A stretch of 64,000 bases of DNA from Paracoccaceae bacterium. GTDB taxonomy: Bacteria > Pseudomonadota > Alphaproteobacteria > Rhodobacterales > Rhodobacteraceae. Location: contig JACVZW010000007.1 of NCBI GenBank assembly GCA_014654775.1, forward strand, positions 1 through 64,000. The letters are read 5' to 3'. The notes under the pieces were generated by a model, which searched no databases, was not told where the DNA came from, and saw only the letters and a program-made list of their open reading frames with translations. The stretch's first letter is position 1, and the number at the start of each line of letters is the position of its first letter. This document shows, in pieces, positions 23,641-31,945 of the stretch. The position numbers and the translations under genes were made by a program.

Positions 23641-24420
23641 ATGACCGCGGGCCGCAGCGACCACAGCACGGGCTTTCCGCCCGTGATCGAAAATGGTGCC
23701 GCCAAGGGGCGGGCGGTGATCGTCTGCGAACATGCCTCAAATCACATCCCCGCCCTCTGGGGCGATCTCGGCCTGACGCCCGACCAACGCCGCGCCCATA
23801 TCGCCTGGGACCCCGGCGCGCTGGGACTGGCGCGCGGGCTCGCGCGCCATCTCGACGCCGTCCTCGTCCATGCCCCCGTGTCGCGCCTCGTCTATGACTG
23901 CAACCGCGCGCCCGATATGGGCGGGGCGATGCCCGCCCGGTCCGAGGTGCACGACATCCCCGGCAACGCCGCCCTCTCACCCGAAGACCGCGCCGCCCGC
24001 ACCGCCGCCGTCTATGTGCCTTTCCACGACGGCCTGCATGCCGTCCTGATGGACCGCATCGCCCGTGGACTGCACCCCGCGCTGATCACCATTCACAGCT
24101 TCACGCCGGTCTATTTCGGCCAGCCCCGCACGCTGGAATTCGGCGTCATCCACGATGCCGACGACCGCCTTCCCCGCGCCATTCTGGCCGAGGCGCAGGC
24201 GCGCACACGCCTCCGCGCCGCTTTGAACGAACCCTATTCCGCGCAGGATGACGTGACCCATACCCTGCGCCTGCACGCCACGCCCTACGGGCTGCCGAAC
24301 GCGATGCTTGAGATTCGCAACGACCTCCTCGCCACCCCAGAGGCCGAGGCCGCCATGGCTTCCACCCTCGCCCCCGTCCTCGCCGCCGCTATGGCCGCCC
24401 TCACCCCCGAACCCGTGTGA
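23641..24420 (+). CDS. N-formylglutamate amidohydrolase-family hydrolase
   Basis: A 259-residue zinc hydrolase of the N-formylglutamate amidohydrolase (HutG-type) family. The block VIVCEHASNHIPA (about 26-38) carries the family E-H-A-S motif, and SRLVYDCNRAPD (about 80-91) and TIHSFTPVYFGQPR (about 140-153) hold further conserved residues including His. Classical members release formate from N-formylglutamate in histidine degradation, but no hut genes are here. The gene is coupled by a GTGA overlap to a TRAP transporter, so another N-acyl or gamma-glutamyl amide substrate linked to the downstream glutamine-synthetase-like ligase is plausible (inference). Confidence 0.85.
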   Translation: MTAGRSDHSTGFPPVIENGAAKGRAVIVCEHASNHIPALWGDLGLTPDQRRAHIAWDPGALGLARGLARHLDAVLVHAPVSRLVYDCNRAPDMGGAMPARSEVHDIPGNAALSPEDRAARTAAVYVPFHDGLHAVLMDRIARGLHPALITIHSFTPVYFGQPRTLEFGVIHDADDRLPRAILAEAQARTRLRAALNEPYSAQDDVTHTLRLHATPYGLPNAMLEIRNDLLATPEAEAAMASTLAPVLAAAMAALTPEPV

Positions 24421-24992
24421 CCCGCAAGATGCCCCGCTTCGTCATTGGCTTTGTCAGACTGGTGGATCGCCTGAACTATGGCGTCGGGCGCTTTGCCATG
24501 TATCTGCTGTTCGTCCTCATGGCGATCCTGATGTGGTCCTCGATCTCCAAGGCCTTTTTCAACCCGTCCCTCTGGACGCTGGAAATGGCCCAGTTCGTGA
24601 TGGTCGCCTATTACATCCTTGGCGGTCCCTATGCGATGCAGAACGAGGCGCATGTCCGCATGGACCTCTTCTATGCCAAGCAAACCCCTGTCCGCCGCGC
24701 CTGGTGGGACGGCTTCACCGTCTTCGCCCTGATCTTCTACCTCGCCATCCTGATCTGGGGCGCCGCCGAAAGCTTCGGCTATTCGCTGGGCATCCGGTGG
24801 ACCGACCCCGAAACCTCGTTCCTAGGCTGGTCATGGCCGCAGATCGGGCGGCTGGAACGCAGCCCCACCGCATGGCGGCCCTATCTCTGGCCCATCAAGC
24901 TTGTCATGCTCATCGGCTTCACCCTCATGCTTCTTCAGGCGCTCTCGGCGCTGGCGAAAGACATCGCCACTATCCGCGGAGAGACGATCTGA
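24417..24992 (+). CDS. TRAP transporter small permease (DctQ-type)
   Basis: A 191-residue inner-membrane protein with four transmembrane helices, the normal DctQ layout. The loop VMVAYYILGGPYAMQNEAHVRMDLFY is the family signature. It forms the membrane complex with the DctM subunit encoded next. The reading frame opens with GTG at 24417, whose GTGA overlaps the stop of the hydrolase gene; an ATG at 24429 (MPRFVIGF) is an alternative. Its TGA overlaps the dctM-like ATG (TGATG). The C-terminal part is slightly longer than in many DctQ proteins. Confidence 0.9.
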   Translation: MTRKMPRFVIGFVRLVDRLNYGVGRFAMYLLFVLMAILMWSSISKAFFNPSLWTLEMAQFVMVAYYILGGPYAMQNEAHVRMDLFYAKQTPVRRAWWDGFTVFALIFYLAILIWGAAESFGYSLGIRWTDPETSFLGWSWPQIGRLERSPTAWRPYLWPIKLVMLIGFTLMLLQALSALAKDIATIRGETI

Positions 24993-26335
24993 TGACCTAC
25001 GAGATGATCGCCGCCCTGATGTTCTCGACCATGCTCCTCATGATGATGACGGGGCAGCGCGTCTTCGGCATCATCGGCTTCGTCGCGGTCATTGCCGCAA
25101 TGGTGCTCTGGGGGACGGGCGGGCACAACATGGGCTTCTCTCAGGCGATGAAGCTGATGAAATGGTATCCGCTCCTGTCGCTGCCCATGTTCGTCTTCAT
25201 GGGTTACATCATGTCGGAAAGCCGCCTTGCCGACGACCTCTACCGCATGTTCCACGTCTGGTTCGGCCCGGTTCCGGGCGGTCTTGCCATCGGAACCATC
25301 CTCTTGATGGTGCTCATTTCGGCGATGAACGGGCTGTCCGTCGCTGGCATGGCCATCGGGTCCACCATCGCGCTGCCCGAACTCTTGCGCCGTGGCTATC
25401 AGAAACAGATGGTGACGGGCGTCATTCAGGCGGGATCGTCGCTCGGCATCCTGATCCCGCCCTCTGTCGTGCTCGTCCTCTACGCCATGATCGCCCGTGC
25501 CCCGGTGTCCGAGCTTTGGCTGGCAGGCGTGATCCCCGGCCTGATGATGGCCGCGATGTTCATCCTCTACGTCTGGATCCGCTGCCGCCTGCAGCCCGAG
25601 CTTGGCCCCGCCATGGGGGCCGAGGAACGCGCCAGCATCACCCGCGCGGAAAAGATGCAGGCCCTGCGCGCAGGCGCGCTGCCTTTCATCATCTTCTTCG
25701 CCATGATGTTCCCCTTCATCTATGGCTGGACCTCGCTCGTCGAAAGCTCGGTCATCGGCGTGGCCGCCACGGTTGTGGCCGCCGTGGTAAAGGGCCGGAT
25801 GAACGGGCAGGTGTTTGAAGTCGCCACCCGCAACACGCTCTTCATCTCCTGCATGTTCATGTGGGTGATCCTCGCCGCGCTGGCCTTCGGCGCGGTCTTC
25901 GACGGGCTTGGCGCGGTGAAGGCGATCGAAAGCCTCTTCGTCGAACAACTGGGCTTCGGGCCATGGACGATCCTGATCCTGATGCAGGTCAGCTTCCTGC
26001 TGATGGGGATGTTCCTTGATGACACGGCCATGCTCGTGATCGTGGCCCCGCTCTACGTGCCGCTGGTGGCAACGCTCGACCTCGGCATCCCGCCGCAGGA
26101 CGTTCTGATCTGGTATGGCGTGCTTTACACCATCACCTGCCAAATCGCCTATCTGACGCCCCCCTTCGGCTATAACCTCTTCCTGATGCGCGCCTTCGCG
26201 CCCCCGGAAATCACGATGGGCGACATCTACCGCTCCGTCGTGCCCTTCGTGCTGGTGATGGTGGCGGCCCTCGCGCTGCTGATGGTCTTCCCCGGCATCG
26301 CACTCTGGCTGCCCAACGTGATCTACCCGAACTGA
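24992..26335 (+). CDS. TRAP transporter large permease (DctM-type)
   Basis: A 447-residue protein with about 12 transmembrane segments. It couples Na+ entry to uptake of an organic acid or amino-acid-like solute delivered by the periplasmic receptor. Landmarks are LPMFVFMGYIMSESRLADDLYRMF (about 68-91), GLSVAGMAIGSTIALPELLRRGYQKQMVTGVIQAGSSLGILIPPSVVLVLY and FLLMGMFLDDTAMLVIVAPLYVPL. Length is typical for the DctM family. It is translationally coupled to dctQ-like (TGATG). The substrate cannot be read from this subunit. Confidence 0.92.
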   Translation: MTYEMIAALMFSTMLLMMMTGQRVFGIIGFVAVIAAMVLWGTGGHNMGFSQAMKLMKWYPLLSLPMFVFMGYIMSESRLADDLYRMFHVWFGPVPGGLAIGTILLMVLISAMNGLSVAGMAIGSTIALPELLRRGYQKQMVTGVIQAGSSLGILIPPSVVLVLYAMIARAPVSELWLAGVIPGLMMAAMFILYVWIRCRLQPELGPAMGAEERASITRAEKMQALRAGALPFIIFFAMMFPFIYGWTSLVESSVIGVAATVVAAVVKGRMNGQVFEVATRNTLFISCMFMWVILAALAFGAVFDGLGAVKAIESLFVEQLGFGPWTILILMQVSFLLMGMFLDDTAMLVIVAPLYVPLVATLDLGIPPQDVLIWYGVLYTITCQIAYLTPPFGYNLFLMRAFAPPEITMGDIYRSVVPFVLVMVAALALLMVFPGIALWLPNVIYPN

Positions 26336-26382
26336 CACACCGATGCGGGGCACTCCCCGTTCGCAACAAGGAGGCTGACACC

Positions 26383-27420
26383 ATGACGACTTCGAGACGT
26401 TCCTTCCTGACCAAGGGCGCGCTGGCCGGGGCCGCGACGCTCGCCGCCCCCGCCGTGGTGCAGGCGCAAGCCCCCATCAAGTGGCGCATGCAGACCTATG
26501 CCGGTGCCGCGCTCGGCGAACAGGTCGTGAAGCCCGCCGTCGATGCCTTCAACCGCATCGCGGCAGGCCAGATGGAGATCGAGTTGTTCTACGCCGACCA
26601 ACTTGTCCCCACGGCCGAGCTGTTCCAGGCGATGCAGGCGGGCACCATCGACTGCGTGCAATCCGATGACGATTCCATGGCCTCGCCCACCGAGGTGACG
26701 GTCTTCGGCGGCTACTTCCCGCTGGGCCTGCGCTACTCGCTCGACGTGCCCGCGCTCTTCAACAAGTATGGGCTGAAGCAGATCTGGGAAGAAGAATACG
26801 CCGCCGTCGGGGTCAAGCACATCTCGGCTGGCGCATGGGACCCCTGCCACTTCGCCACGAAGGACCCGATCAACAGCCTTGCCGACCTGCAGGGCAAGCG
26901 CGTCTTCACCTTCCCGACCGCAGGCCGCTTCCTGACGCAATTCGGCGTCGTCCCCGTCACCCTGCCGTGGGAAGACATCGAAGTTGCCATGCAGACGGGC
27001 GAATTGGACGGCATCGCATGGTCCGGCATCACCGAGGTCTACACCGTGGGCTGGTCCAACGTGACCAACTACTTCCTCACCAACAACATCTCGGGCGCAT
27101 GGATCGGGCATTTCTTCGCCAACATGGACCGCTGGAACGAACTGCCGCCGCATCTGCAGGAACTGCTGGCGACCTGCTTCGAACAGTCCCACTACTACCG
27201 CCAGCACTGGTATTGGGCGGGCGAGGCCGATCTGCGCATCAACGGCGGCAAGCTGCAGCTGACCACCATCCCGGATGAGGAATGGAAGACCGTCGAAGCC
27301 GCCGCCCAAGTGTTCTGGGACGAGATCGCCGCCGAGTCCGAGGTGAAGGCCAAGGTCGTCTCGATCATCAAGCAGTATAACGACACCATGGTGAAGGCCG
27401 GGCGTCCCTACCGCTTCTGA
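26383..27420 (+). CDS. TRAP transporter periplasmic solute receptor (DctP/TakP-type)
   Basis: A 345-residue protein with a Tat-type signal (TSRRSFLTKG, hydrophobic stretch to about 29, AQA cleavage). The mature part is a DctP-fold receptor. GKRVFTFPTAGRFLTQFGVVPVTLP (about 168-192) carries the conserved substrate-carboxylate Arg. WEDIEVAMQTGELDGIAWSG and a C-terminal linker helix are also typical. Overall it resembles the TakP/alpha-keto-acid or carboxylate group (TRAP-type mannitol/chloroaromatic-like annotation is common). A strong AAGGAGG Shine-Dalgarno precedes it, 47 bases after dctM-like. A GC-rich hairpin follows its stop, so the receptor probably ends a transcript. Confidence 0.9.
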   Translation: MTTSRRSFLTKGALAGAATLAAPAVVQAQAPIKWRMQTYAGAALGEQVVKPAVDAFNRIAAGQMEIELFYADQLVPTAELFQAMQAGTIDCVQSDDDSMASPTEVTVFGGYFPLGLRYSLDVPALFNKYGLKQIWEEEYAAVGVKHISAGAWDPCHFATKDPINSLADLQGKRVFTFPTAGRFLTQFGVVPVTLPWEDIEVAMQTGELDGIAWSGITEVYTVGWSNVTNYFLTNNISGAWIGHFFANMDRWNELPPHLQELLATCFEQSHYYRQHWYWAGEADLRINGGKLQLTTIPDEEWKTVEAAAQVFWDEIAAESEVKAKVVSIIKQYNDTMVKAGRPYRF

Positions 27421-27430
27421 CCCCGCGCGC

Positions 27431-27452
27431 GGGGGGCGGCCATCCGCCCCCC
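27431..27452 (+). terminator. Hairpin after TRAP receptor gene
   Basis: GGGGGGCGG, loop CCAT or similar, CCGCCCCCC starts 11 bases after the receptor stop. No T-run follows. It may end the TRAP operon or protect its 3' end. Confidence 0.6.
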
Positions 27453-27504
27453 GCACCCCCCGCATCGATCCTGCGGCTGCCGTTGCACAGGGTGGACTGC
27501 GTAG

Positions 27505-27516
27505 ATATGATCAAAT
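27505..27516. promoter_or_regulatory. Candidate operator ATATGATCAAAT, site 1
   Basis: A near-perfect palindrome (one mismatch) 221 bases upstream of the glutamine-synthetase-like gene. The 11-base string TGATCAAATTC (27508-27518) recurs exactly at 40959-40969, upstream of the other aminotransferase/synthetase pair. Regulator unknown; GntR-type sites often have this form. Confidence 0.45.
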
Positions 27517-27518
27517 TC

Positions 27519-27548
27519 GGTCAGGCGGGCATCCGGCCCGCTCGGACC
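27519..27548 (+). promoter_or_regulatory. Leader hairpin upstream of glutamine-synthetase-like gene
   Basis: GGTC-ag-GCGGGC, loop ATCCG, GCCCGC-tcg-GACC forms an extended imperfect stem directly after the candidate operator. It lies in the presumed 5' leader and could be an attenuator or simply a stable stem. No known riboswitch is recognised. Confidence 0.3.
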
Positions 27549-27736
27549 TAGTGGAGTTGTCCATGCCCACGGACCCGGCCACCTTCCCCCGTCGCGGCGA
27601 CTGCTGGCCGCGCAAGCCCGAATTCGGCGGCGCCCTCCGCGCCCGCCCGCCCGCGGGGCGCGGCTGACTGCGGTCAGCCCCCCGATCCCGGCCCCGCCAA
27701 GGGGCCATGACGACCGTTTCAAGGATGAGGCCAAAG

Positions 27737-29104
27737 ATGCCCGGAACCATGACACTCGATGCCCTGAAAGACGCCGTGGATCGCGGCGAGATCGACACCG
27801 TCCTCGTCGCCGCGATCGACATGCAGGGCCGCCTGATGGGCAAGCGCTTCCACGCCGCCTTCTTCGTGAATGGCGGCCACAAGGAAACCCATTGCTGCAA
27901 CTACCTCCTCGCCGTGGACATGGAGATGACCACCGTCCCTGGCTACAAGACCGCCGGCTGGGAACAGGGTTATGGCGACTATGTCATGAAGCCCGACCTC
28001 GCCACCCTGCGCCCTCTGCCGTGGCTGCCCGGCACCGCGCTTTGCCTTGCCGACCTTCTGGACCACCACAGCCATGAAGAGGTCGCCGTCAGCCCCCGCG
28101 CGATCCTGAAGAAACAGGTCGCCCGCGCCAAGGCGATGGGCTTCGACCCGATGATGGCGACCGAACTTGAATTCTACATCTTCGAGAACGCCTACGAATC
28201 CCTGCGCGATCAGGGTTTTGCCAACCTCAAGCCGATCAGCGCCTATAACGAGGATTACCACATCTTCCAGACCACCAAGGAAGAGGCGCTCATGCGCGAT
28301 GTCCGCAACGGCCTCTACGGCGCGGGCATCCCGATCGAGAACACCAAGGGCGAGGCCGACAGCGGCCAGCACGAAGTGAACTACCGCTATTCCGACGCGC
28401 TCGATACCGCCGACAACCACGTCATCGTGAAACAGGGCGTGAAAGAGATCGCGCATCTGAAGGGCAAGTCCGTCACCTTCATGGCCAAGTACGACCACCG
28501 CAAGGCGGGCTCCTCCTCCCATGTCCACCAGTCGCTCTGGACGCTGGACGGCAAACCCGCCTTCTACGACGAGGGCGACGAACACGGCATGTCCGCCACG
28601 ATGAAGCACTTCCTCGCAGGCCAACTCGCCCATGCGCAGGAAATCACCGCCTTCCTCGCCCCTTACGTCAACAGCTACAAACGCTTCTGCATCGGCCTCT
28701 TCGCCCCGACGAAAGCGGTGTGGAGCGCGGACAACCGCACCGCGGGCTTCCGCGTCTGCGGCGTGCATACAAAGGCCGTGCGGGTGGAATGCCGCATCCC
28801 CGGCTCTGACGTGAACCCCTATCTCTGCTGCGCGGCCCTCCTTGCGGCAGGGCTTGCGGGGATCGAACAGAATCTGGCGCTGGAACCCGAAATGAAGGGC
28901 GACATGTATGCCGCCCAGAACGCCCGCGAGATTCCGAAAACCCTGCGCGCCGCCGCCGACCTTTTGCTCGGGTCGCAGATGCTGCGCGCGGCCTTCGGCG
29001 ACGACGTGGTCGAACATTACCACCACGCCGCGCAATGGGAGATTTCGGAAACCGACCGCGTGGTGACCGATTTCGAACTCCAGCGCCTCTTGGAACGCGC
29101 CTGA
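27737..29104 (+). CDS. Glutamine-synthetase-family gamma-glutamyl ligase
   Basis: A 455-residue member of the GS I-like catalytic family. ATELEFYIFE (about 143) has the Glu residues of the n1/n2 metal sites, HEVNYRYSDALDTADNHVIVKQGVKEIA and SVTFMAKYDHRKAGSSSHVHQSLW follow, and NRTAGFRVCG...RVECRIPGSDVNPYLCCAALLAAG is the C-terminal nucleotide/glutamate region. It lacks the adenylylation-tyrosine loop of true GlnA and is closer to amine ligases such as PuuA or IpuC, which make gamma-glutamyl amides from an amine, glutamate and ATP. The ATG at 27737 follows GATGAGG; ATGs at 27707 and 27749 are alternatives. Aldehyde and alcohol dehydrogenase genes follow, fitting amine degradation. Confidence 0.85.
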   Translation: MPGTMTLDALKDAVDRGEIDTVLVAAIDMQGRLMGKRFHAAFFVNGGHKETHCCNYLLAVDMEMTTVPGYKTAGWEQGYGDYVMKPDLATLRPLPWLPGTALCLADLLDHHSHEEVAVSPRAILKKQVARAKAMGFDPMMATELEFYIFENAYESLRDQGFANLKPISAYNEDYHIFQTTKEEALMRDVRNGLYGAGIPIENTKGEADSGQHEVNYRYSDALDTADNHVIVKQGVKEIAHLKGKSVTFMAKYDHRKAGSSSHVHQSLWTLDGKPAFYDEGDEHGMSATMKHFLAGQLAHAQEITAFLAPYVNSYKRFCIGLFAPTKAVWSADNRTAGFRVCGVHTKAVRVECRIPGSDVNPYLCCAALLAAGLAGIEQNLALEPEMKGDMYAAQNAREIPKTLRAAADLLLGSQMLRAAFGDDVVEHYHHAAQWEISETDRVVTDFELQRLLERA

Positions 29105-29119
29105 TCGGCGCAAGGACTC

Positions 29120-29220
29120 GGTGGGGTGGTACCCCACCCTACGGCCCTGGGTAGGGTGGGGTTCCACCCCACCACGCCCGCGAAACGGATAGAGGGTAGG
29201 GTGGGGGTTCCCCCCACCAC
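29120..29220. repeat. Array of three REP-like palindromes, GTGGGG variant
   Basis: The units are GTGGGGT-ggt-ACCCCAC (29121-29137), GTAGGGTGGGG-ttc-CACCCCACCAC (29151-29173) and GTAGGGTGGGGGTT-CCCCCCACCAC (29196-29220). They are related to the GTAGGATGGG family at 7305, 22565 and 31826. They fill the gap between the ligase and aldehyde dehydrogenase genes and may modulate read-through or mRNA decay inside the operon. Confidence 0.75.
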
Positions 29221-29277
29221 CCCCCGCAGGACATGAAACGACAGGGCGGGGCGATCCCGCCGCAACAGGTGACGCAT

Positions 29278-30657
29278 ATGAAACCCATCCAACTCATCTC
29301 GCCGGTCGATGGATCGGTCTATCTCGAACGCATGCCCCTCTCGCGCGACGCGGCCTTCGCTGCCGTCGCCCGCGCCAAGGCCGCCCAGAAGGTTTGGGCC
29401 GCGAAACCGCTGGAAGACCGCATTGCGTTGGTCAAGGCGGGTGTGAAAAAGCTCAACGACATGTCCGCCGTCATCGTGGAAGAGCTGGCTTGGCAGATGG
29501 GCCGCCCCACCCGCTTTGGCGGTGAATTCGGCGGCGTCAACGCCCGGACCGACTACATGTCCGACATCGCGGCGGCGACCCTCGCCCCCCAGATGATCGA
29601 AGACAGCGACAAATTCCGCCGCTACCTCGCCCGCGATCCGGTCGGCGTCGTCTTCATCGTGGCCCCGTGGAACTATCCCTACCTCACCACGATCAACACC
29701 CTCGTCCCTGCGCTCATCGCCGGGAACACGGTGGTGCTCAAGCACGCCTCCCAGACCATGAAGGTGGGTGAACGGCTGGCAGAGGCCTTCCATGCCGCAG
29801 GCATCCCCGAGGATGTCTTCCAGAACGTCGTTCTGGACCACGCCACGACGGAGGCGCTCATCGCCGCCCGCTCCTTCGGCTTCGTCAATTTCACCGGCTC
29901 GGTGGGGGGCGGCATCGCAATGGAAAAGGCCGCCGCAGGCACCTTCACGCCGCTGGGTCTGGAATTGGGCGGCAAAGACCCGGGCTATGTCCGTCATGAC
30001 GCCAATCTCGACGCCGCCGTCGACACCCTGATGGACGGCGCGATGTACAATGCGGGCCAATGCTGCTGCGGCATCGAACGCATCTACGTACATGAATCGC
30101 TCTATGACGCCTTCGTCGAAAAGTCCGTGGCATGGGTCAAAGCGCTGAAACTCGGCAACCCCTTCGACGCCGACAGCACCCTCGGCCCGATGGCCAACAA
30201 GCGCTTCGCCAAGGTCGTCCGCGACCAGATCGCCGAAGCGGTGGCACAGGGGGCGAAACCCCTGATCGACCCCGCCCTCTTCCCCGCCGATGATGGCGGC
30301 GCCTATCTCGCGCCCCAGATCCTCGTGAATGTCGACCATTCCATGCGCGTGATGACCGAGGAATCCTTCGGCCCCGTCGTCGGCATCATGAAGGTCAAGG
30401 ATGACGAGGAAGCCATCCGTCTGATGAACGACTCGCCCTATGGCCTGACCGCCTCGGTCTGGACGCAGGATTATGAAACCGCGCAGGCCATCGGCGCGCG
30501 CATCGAAACCGGCACCGTCTTCATGAACCGCGCCGATTACCTCGACCCCGCCCTCTGCTGGACGGGATGCAAGGACACAGGTCGCGGCGGCAGCCTCTCT
30601 TACTTGGGTTTCCACTCGGTGACCCGTCCGAAATCCTATCACCTCAAGAAGGTCTGA
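29278..30657 (+). CDS. NAD(P)+-dependent aldehyde dehydrogenase
   Basis: A 459-residue ALDH-superfamily enzyme that oxidises an aldehyde to its acid in the cytosol. VAPWNYPYLTTINTLVPALIAGNTVVLKHA (about 128-157) is the cofactor-binding region, NFTGSVGGG the Rossmann loop, LELGGKDP holds the general-base Glu at 229, and GQCCCGIERIYV holds the catalytic Cys at 263 flanked by two more Cys. It is shorter than the usual 480-500. The ATG at 29278 follows AGGTGA at good spacing; an ATG at 29233 would add 15 atypical residues. It follows the gamma-glutamyl ligase and directly precedes an iron alcohol dehydrogenase (5-base gap), which suggests an alcohol-to-acid or amine-to-acid sequence. Confidence 0.92.
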   Translation: MKPIQLISPVDGSVYLERMPLSRDAAFAAVARAKAAQKVWAAKPLEDRIALVKAGVKKLNDMSAVIVEELAWQMGRPTRFGGEFGGVNARTDYMSDIAAATLAPQMIEDSDKFRRYLARDPVGVVFIVAPWNYPYLTTINTLVPALIAGNTVVLKHASQTMKVGERLAEAFHAAGIPEDVFQNVVLDHATTEALIAARSFGFVNFTGSVGGGIAMEKAAAGTFTPLGLELGGKDPGYVRHDANLDAAVDTLMDGAMYNAGQCCCGIERIYVHESLYDAFVEKSVAWVKALKLGNPFDADSTLGPMANKRFAKVVRDQIAEAVAQGAKPLIDPALFPADDGGAYLAPQILVNVDHSMRVMTEESFGPVVGIMKVKDDEEAIRLMNDSPYGLTASVWTQDYETAQAIGARIETGTVFMNRADYLDPALCWTGCKDTGRGGSLSYLGFHSVTRPKSYHLKKV

Positions 30658-30662
30658 CCGAC

Positions 30663-31823
30663 ATGACCCACAACGTTCCCAACCGGAACTGGTCCTACCC
30701 CACCGCCCTCAAATTCGGCGTGGGCCGCATTGCGGAACTGGCCGAACATTGCGCGGCGGCCGGGATCAAGAAACCCCTCTTCGTCACCGACAAGGCGCTG
30801 GCCAGCCTGCCGATCACGGCCGAAGCCGTTGCCGTGCTGGAAAAGGCCGGCCTCGGCGCCGCCGTCTTCTCCGAGGTGGACCCCAACCCGAACGAAGGCA
30901 ACATGGCCGCCGGGATCAAGGTCTATCTCGCCGGTGGTCATGACGGCGTCATCTGCTTTGGCGGTGGCTCGGCGCTTGACCTCGGCAAGATGATCGCCCT
31001 CATGGCGCATCAGCGCGCCGATCTCTCGGTCTGGGATCTGGAGGATATCGACGACTGGTACACCCGCGCCGACTCCGCGAAAATCGCCCCCATCGTGGCC
31101 GTGCCCACCACGGCTGGCACGGGCTCCGAAGTGGGCCGCGCGGGCGTGCTGACCAATTCGGTCACCCACAAGAAGAAGATCATCTTCCACCCCAAACTGA
31201 TGCCCGTTGTCACGATCTGTGATCCCGCGCTGACCGTCGGGATGCCGAAATTCATCACCGCAGGCACCGGCATGGATGCGCTGGCGCATTGCCTTGAGGC
31301 CTTCTGCTCCCCCTTCTACCACCCGATGAGCCAAGGCATCGCGCTGGAAGGGATGCGGCTGGTGTTCGAAAACCTGCCCACCGCCTATAGCGACCCGACG
31401 AACCTTGAGGCGCGGGCGCATATGATGTCCGCCGCGGCTATGGGCGCGGTCGCCTTCCAGAAGGGTCTGGGGGCGATCCACTCGCTCTCCCACCCGGTGG
31501 GCGCCGTCTACAACACCCACCACGGCACCACGAATGCCGTGGTCATGCCCATGGTGCTCGACTTCAACCGCCCGGCGATCGAGGCACGGATCGAGAAGGC
31601 CGCCGCCTATATCGGCATCGCGGGCGGCTTCGACGGCTTCCGCAAGGCGGTGATGGACCTGCGCACGACGCTCAACATCCCGGCAAACCTGACCGCGATG
31701 GGGGTAGAGGCGGCGCGACTGGACGAGTTGACCGAGATGGCGCTGGAAGACCCGTCCTGCGGCGGCAACCCGCTCGAGATGACGCGCGAGAACACCCGCG
31801 CGCTCTATCAGGCCTGCATGTAG
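30663..31823 (+). CDS. Iron-containing alcohol dehydrogenase
   Basis: A 386-residue group III alcohol dehydrogenase. Metal ligands can be placed at Asp205 and His209 (GMDALAHCLEAF), His273 (GAIHSLSHP) and His287 (NTHHG), with the spacing of the FucO/AdhE family. CFGGGSALDLGK (about 98-109) and PTTAGTGSEVGRAGVL bind the NAD(P) phosphates. It interconverts a primary or secondary alcohol and aldehyde. It lies 5 bases after the aldehyde dehydrogenase stop, so the pair is clearly an operon and may pass the aldehyde on directly. Two REP-like palindromes follow its TAG within 10 bases. Confidence 0.93.
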   Translation: MTHNVPNRNWSYPTALKFGVGRIAELAEHCAAAGIKKPLFVTDKALASLPITAEAVAVLEKAGLGAAVFSEVDPNPNEGNMAAGIKVYLAGGHDGVICFGGGSALDLGKMIALMAHQRADLSVWDLEDIDDWYTRADSAKIAPIVAVPTTAGTGSEVGRAGVLTNSVTHKKKIIFHPKLMPVVTICDPALTVGMPKFITAGTGMDALAHCLEAFCSPFYHPMSQGIALEGMRLVFENLPTAYSDPTNLEARAHMMSAAAMGAVAFQKGLGAIHSLSHPVGAVYNTHHGTTNAVVMPMVLDFNRPAIEARIEKAAAYIGIAGGFDGFRKAVMDLRTTLNIPANLTAMGVEAARLDELTEMALEDPSCGGNPLEMTRENTRALYQACM

Positions 31824-31825
31824 GG

Positions 31826-31889
31826 CACAGGATGGGCCAATGGCCCATCCTACCCCCGGCCCGTAGGATGGGCCATTGGCCCATCCTAT
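31826..31889. repeat. REP-like palindrome pair, GGATGGGCCA variant
   Basis: Two units: GGATGGGCCA-ATGGCCCATCC centred at 31840, and GTAGGATGGGCCAT-TGGCCCATCCTAT (31863-31889). They are close relatives of the 7305/22565 elements with a GGCC centre. They directly follow the iron alcohol dehydrogenase stop and are likely to terminate or stabilise that transcript. Confidence 0.8.
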
Positions 31890-31945
31890 CTCCAAGGCGA
31901 AACCCATAGGACGGGCGCCTCTGCCCCCCCCTGAACCCCGGCCAT

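Larger units (their letters stand above)
27421..27736. other. 316-base regulatory gap between TRAP receptor and ligase gene
   Basis: No gene is supported. The gap holds a terminator-like hairpin at 27431-27452, a TGATCAAATTC-type operator at 27505-27518 and a second hairpin at 27519-27548. These are described as separate entries. The rest is GC-rich with no recognised element. Confidence 0.65.

Noticed and set aside
24935-26353. 472-codon minus-strand frame opposite the TRAP large permease
   Set aside because: His/Asp/Glu-rich shadow of hydrophobic codons; the plus strand encodes a complete DctM protein.
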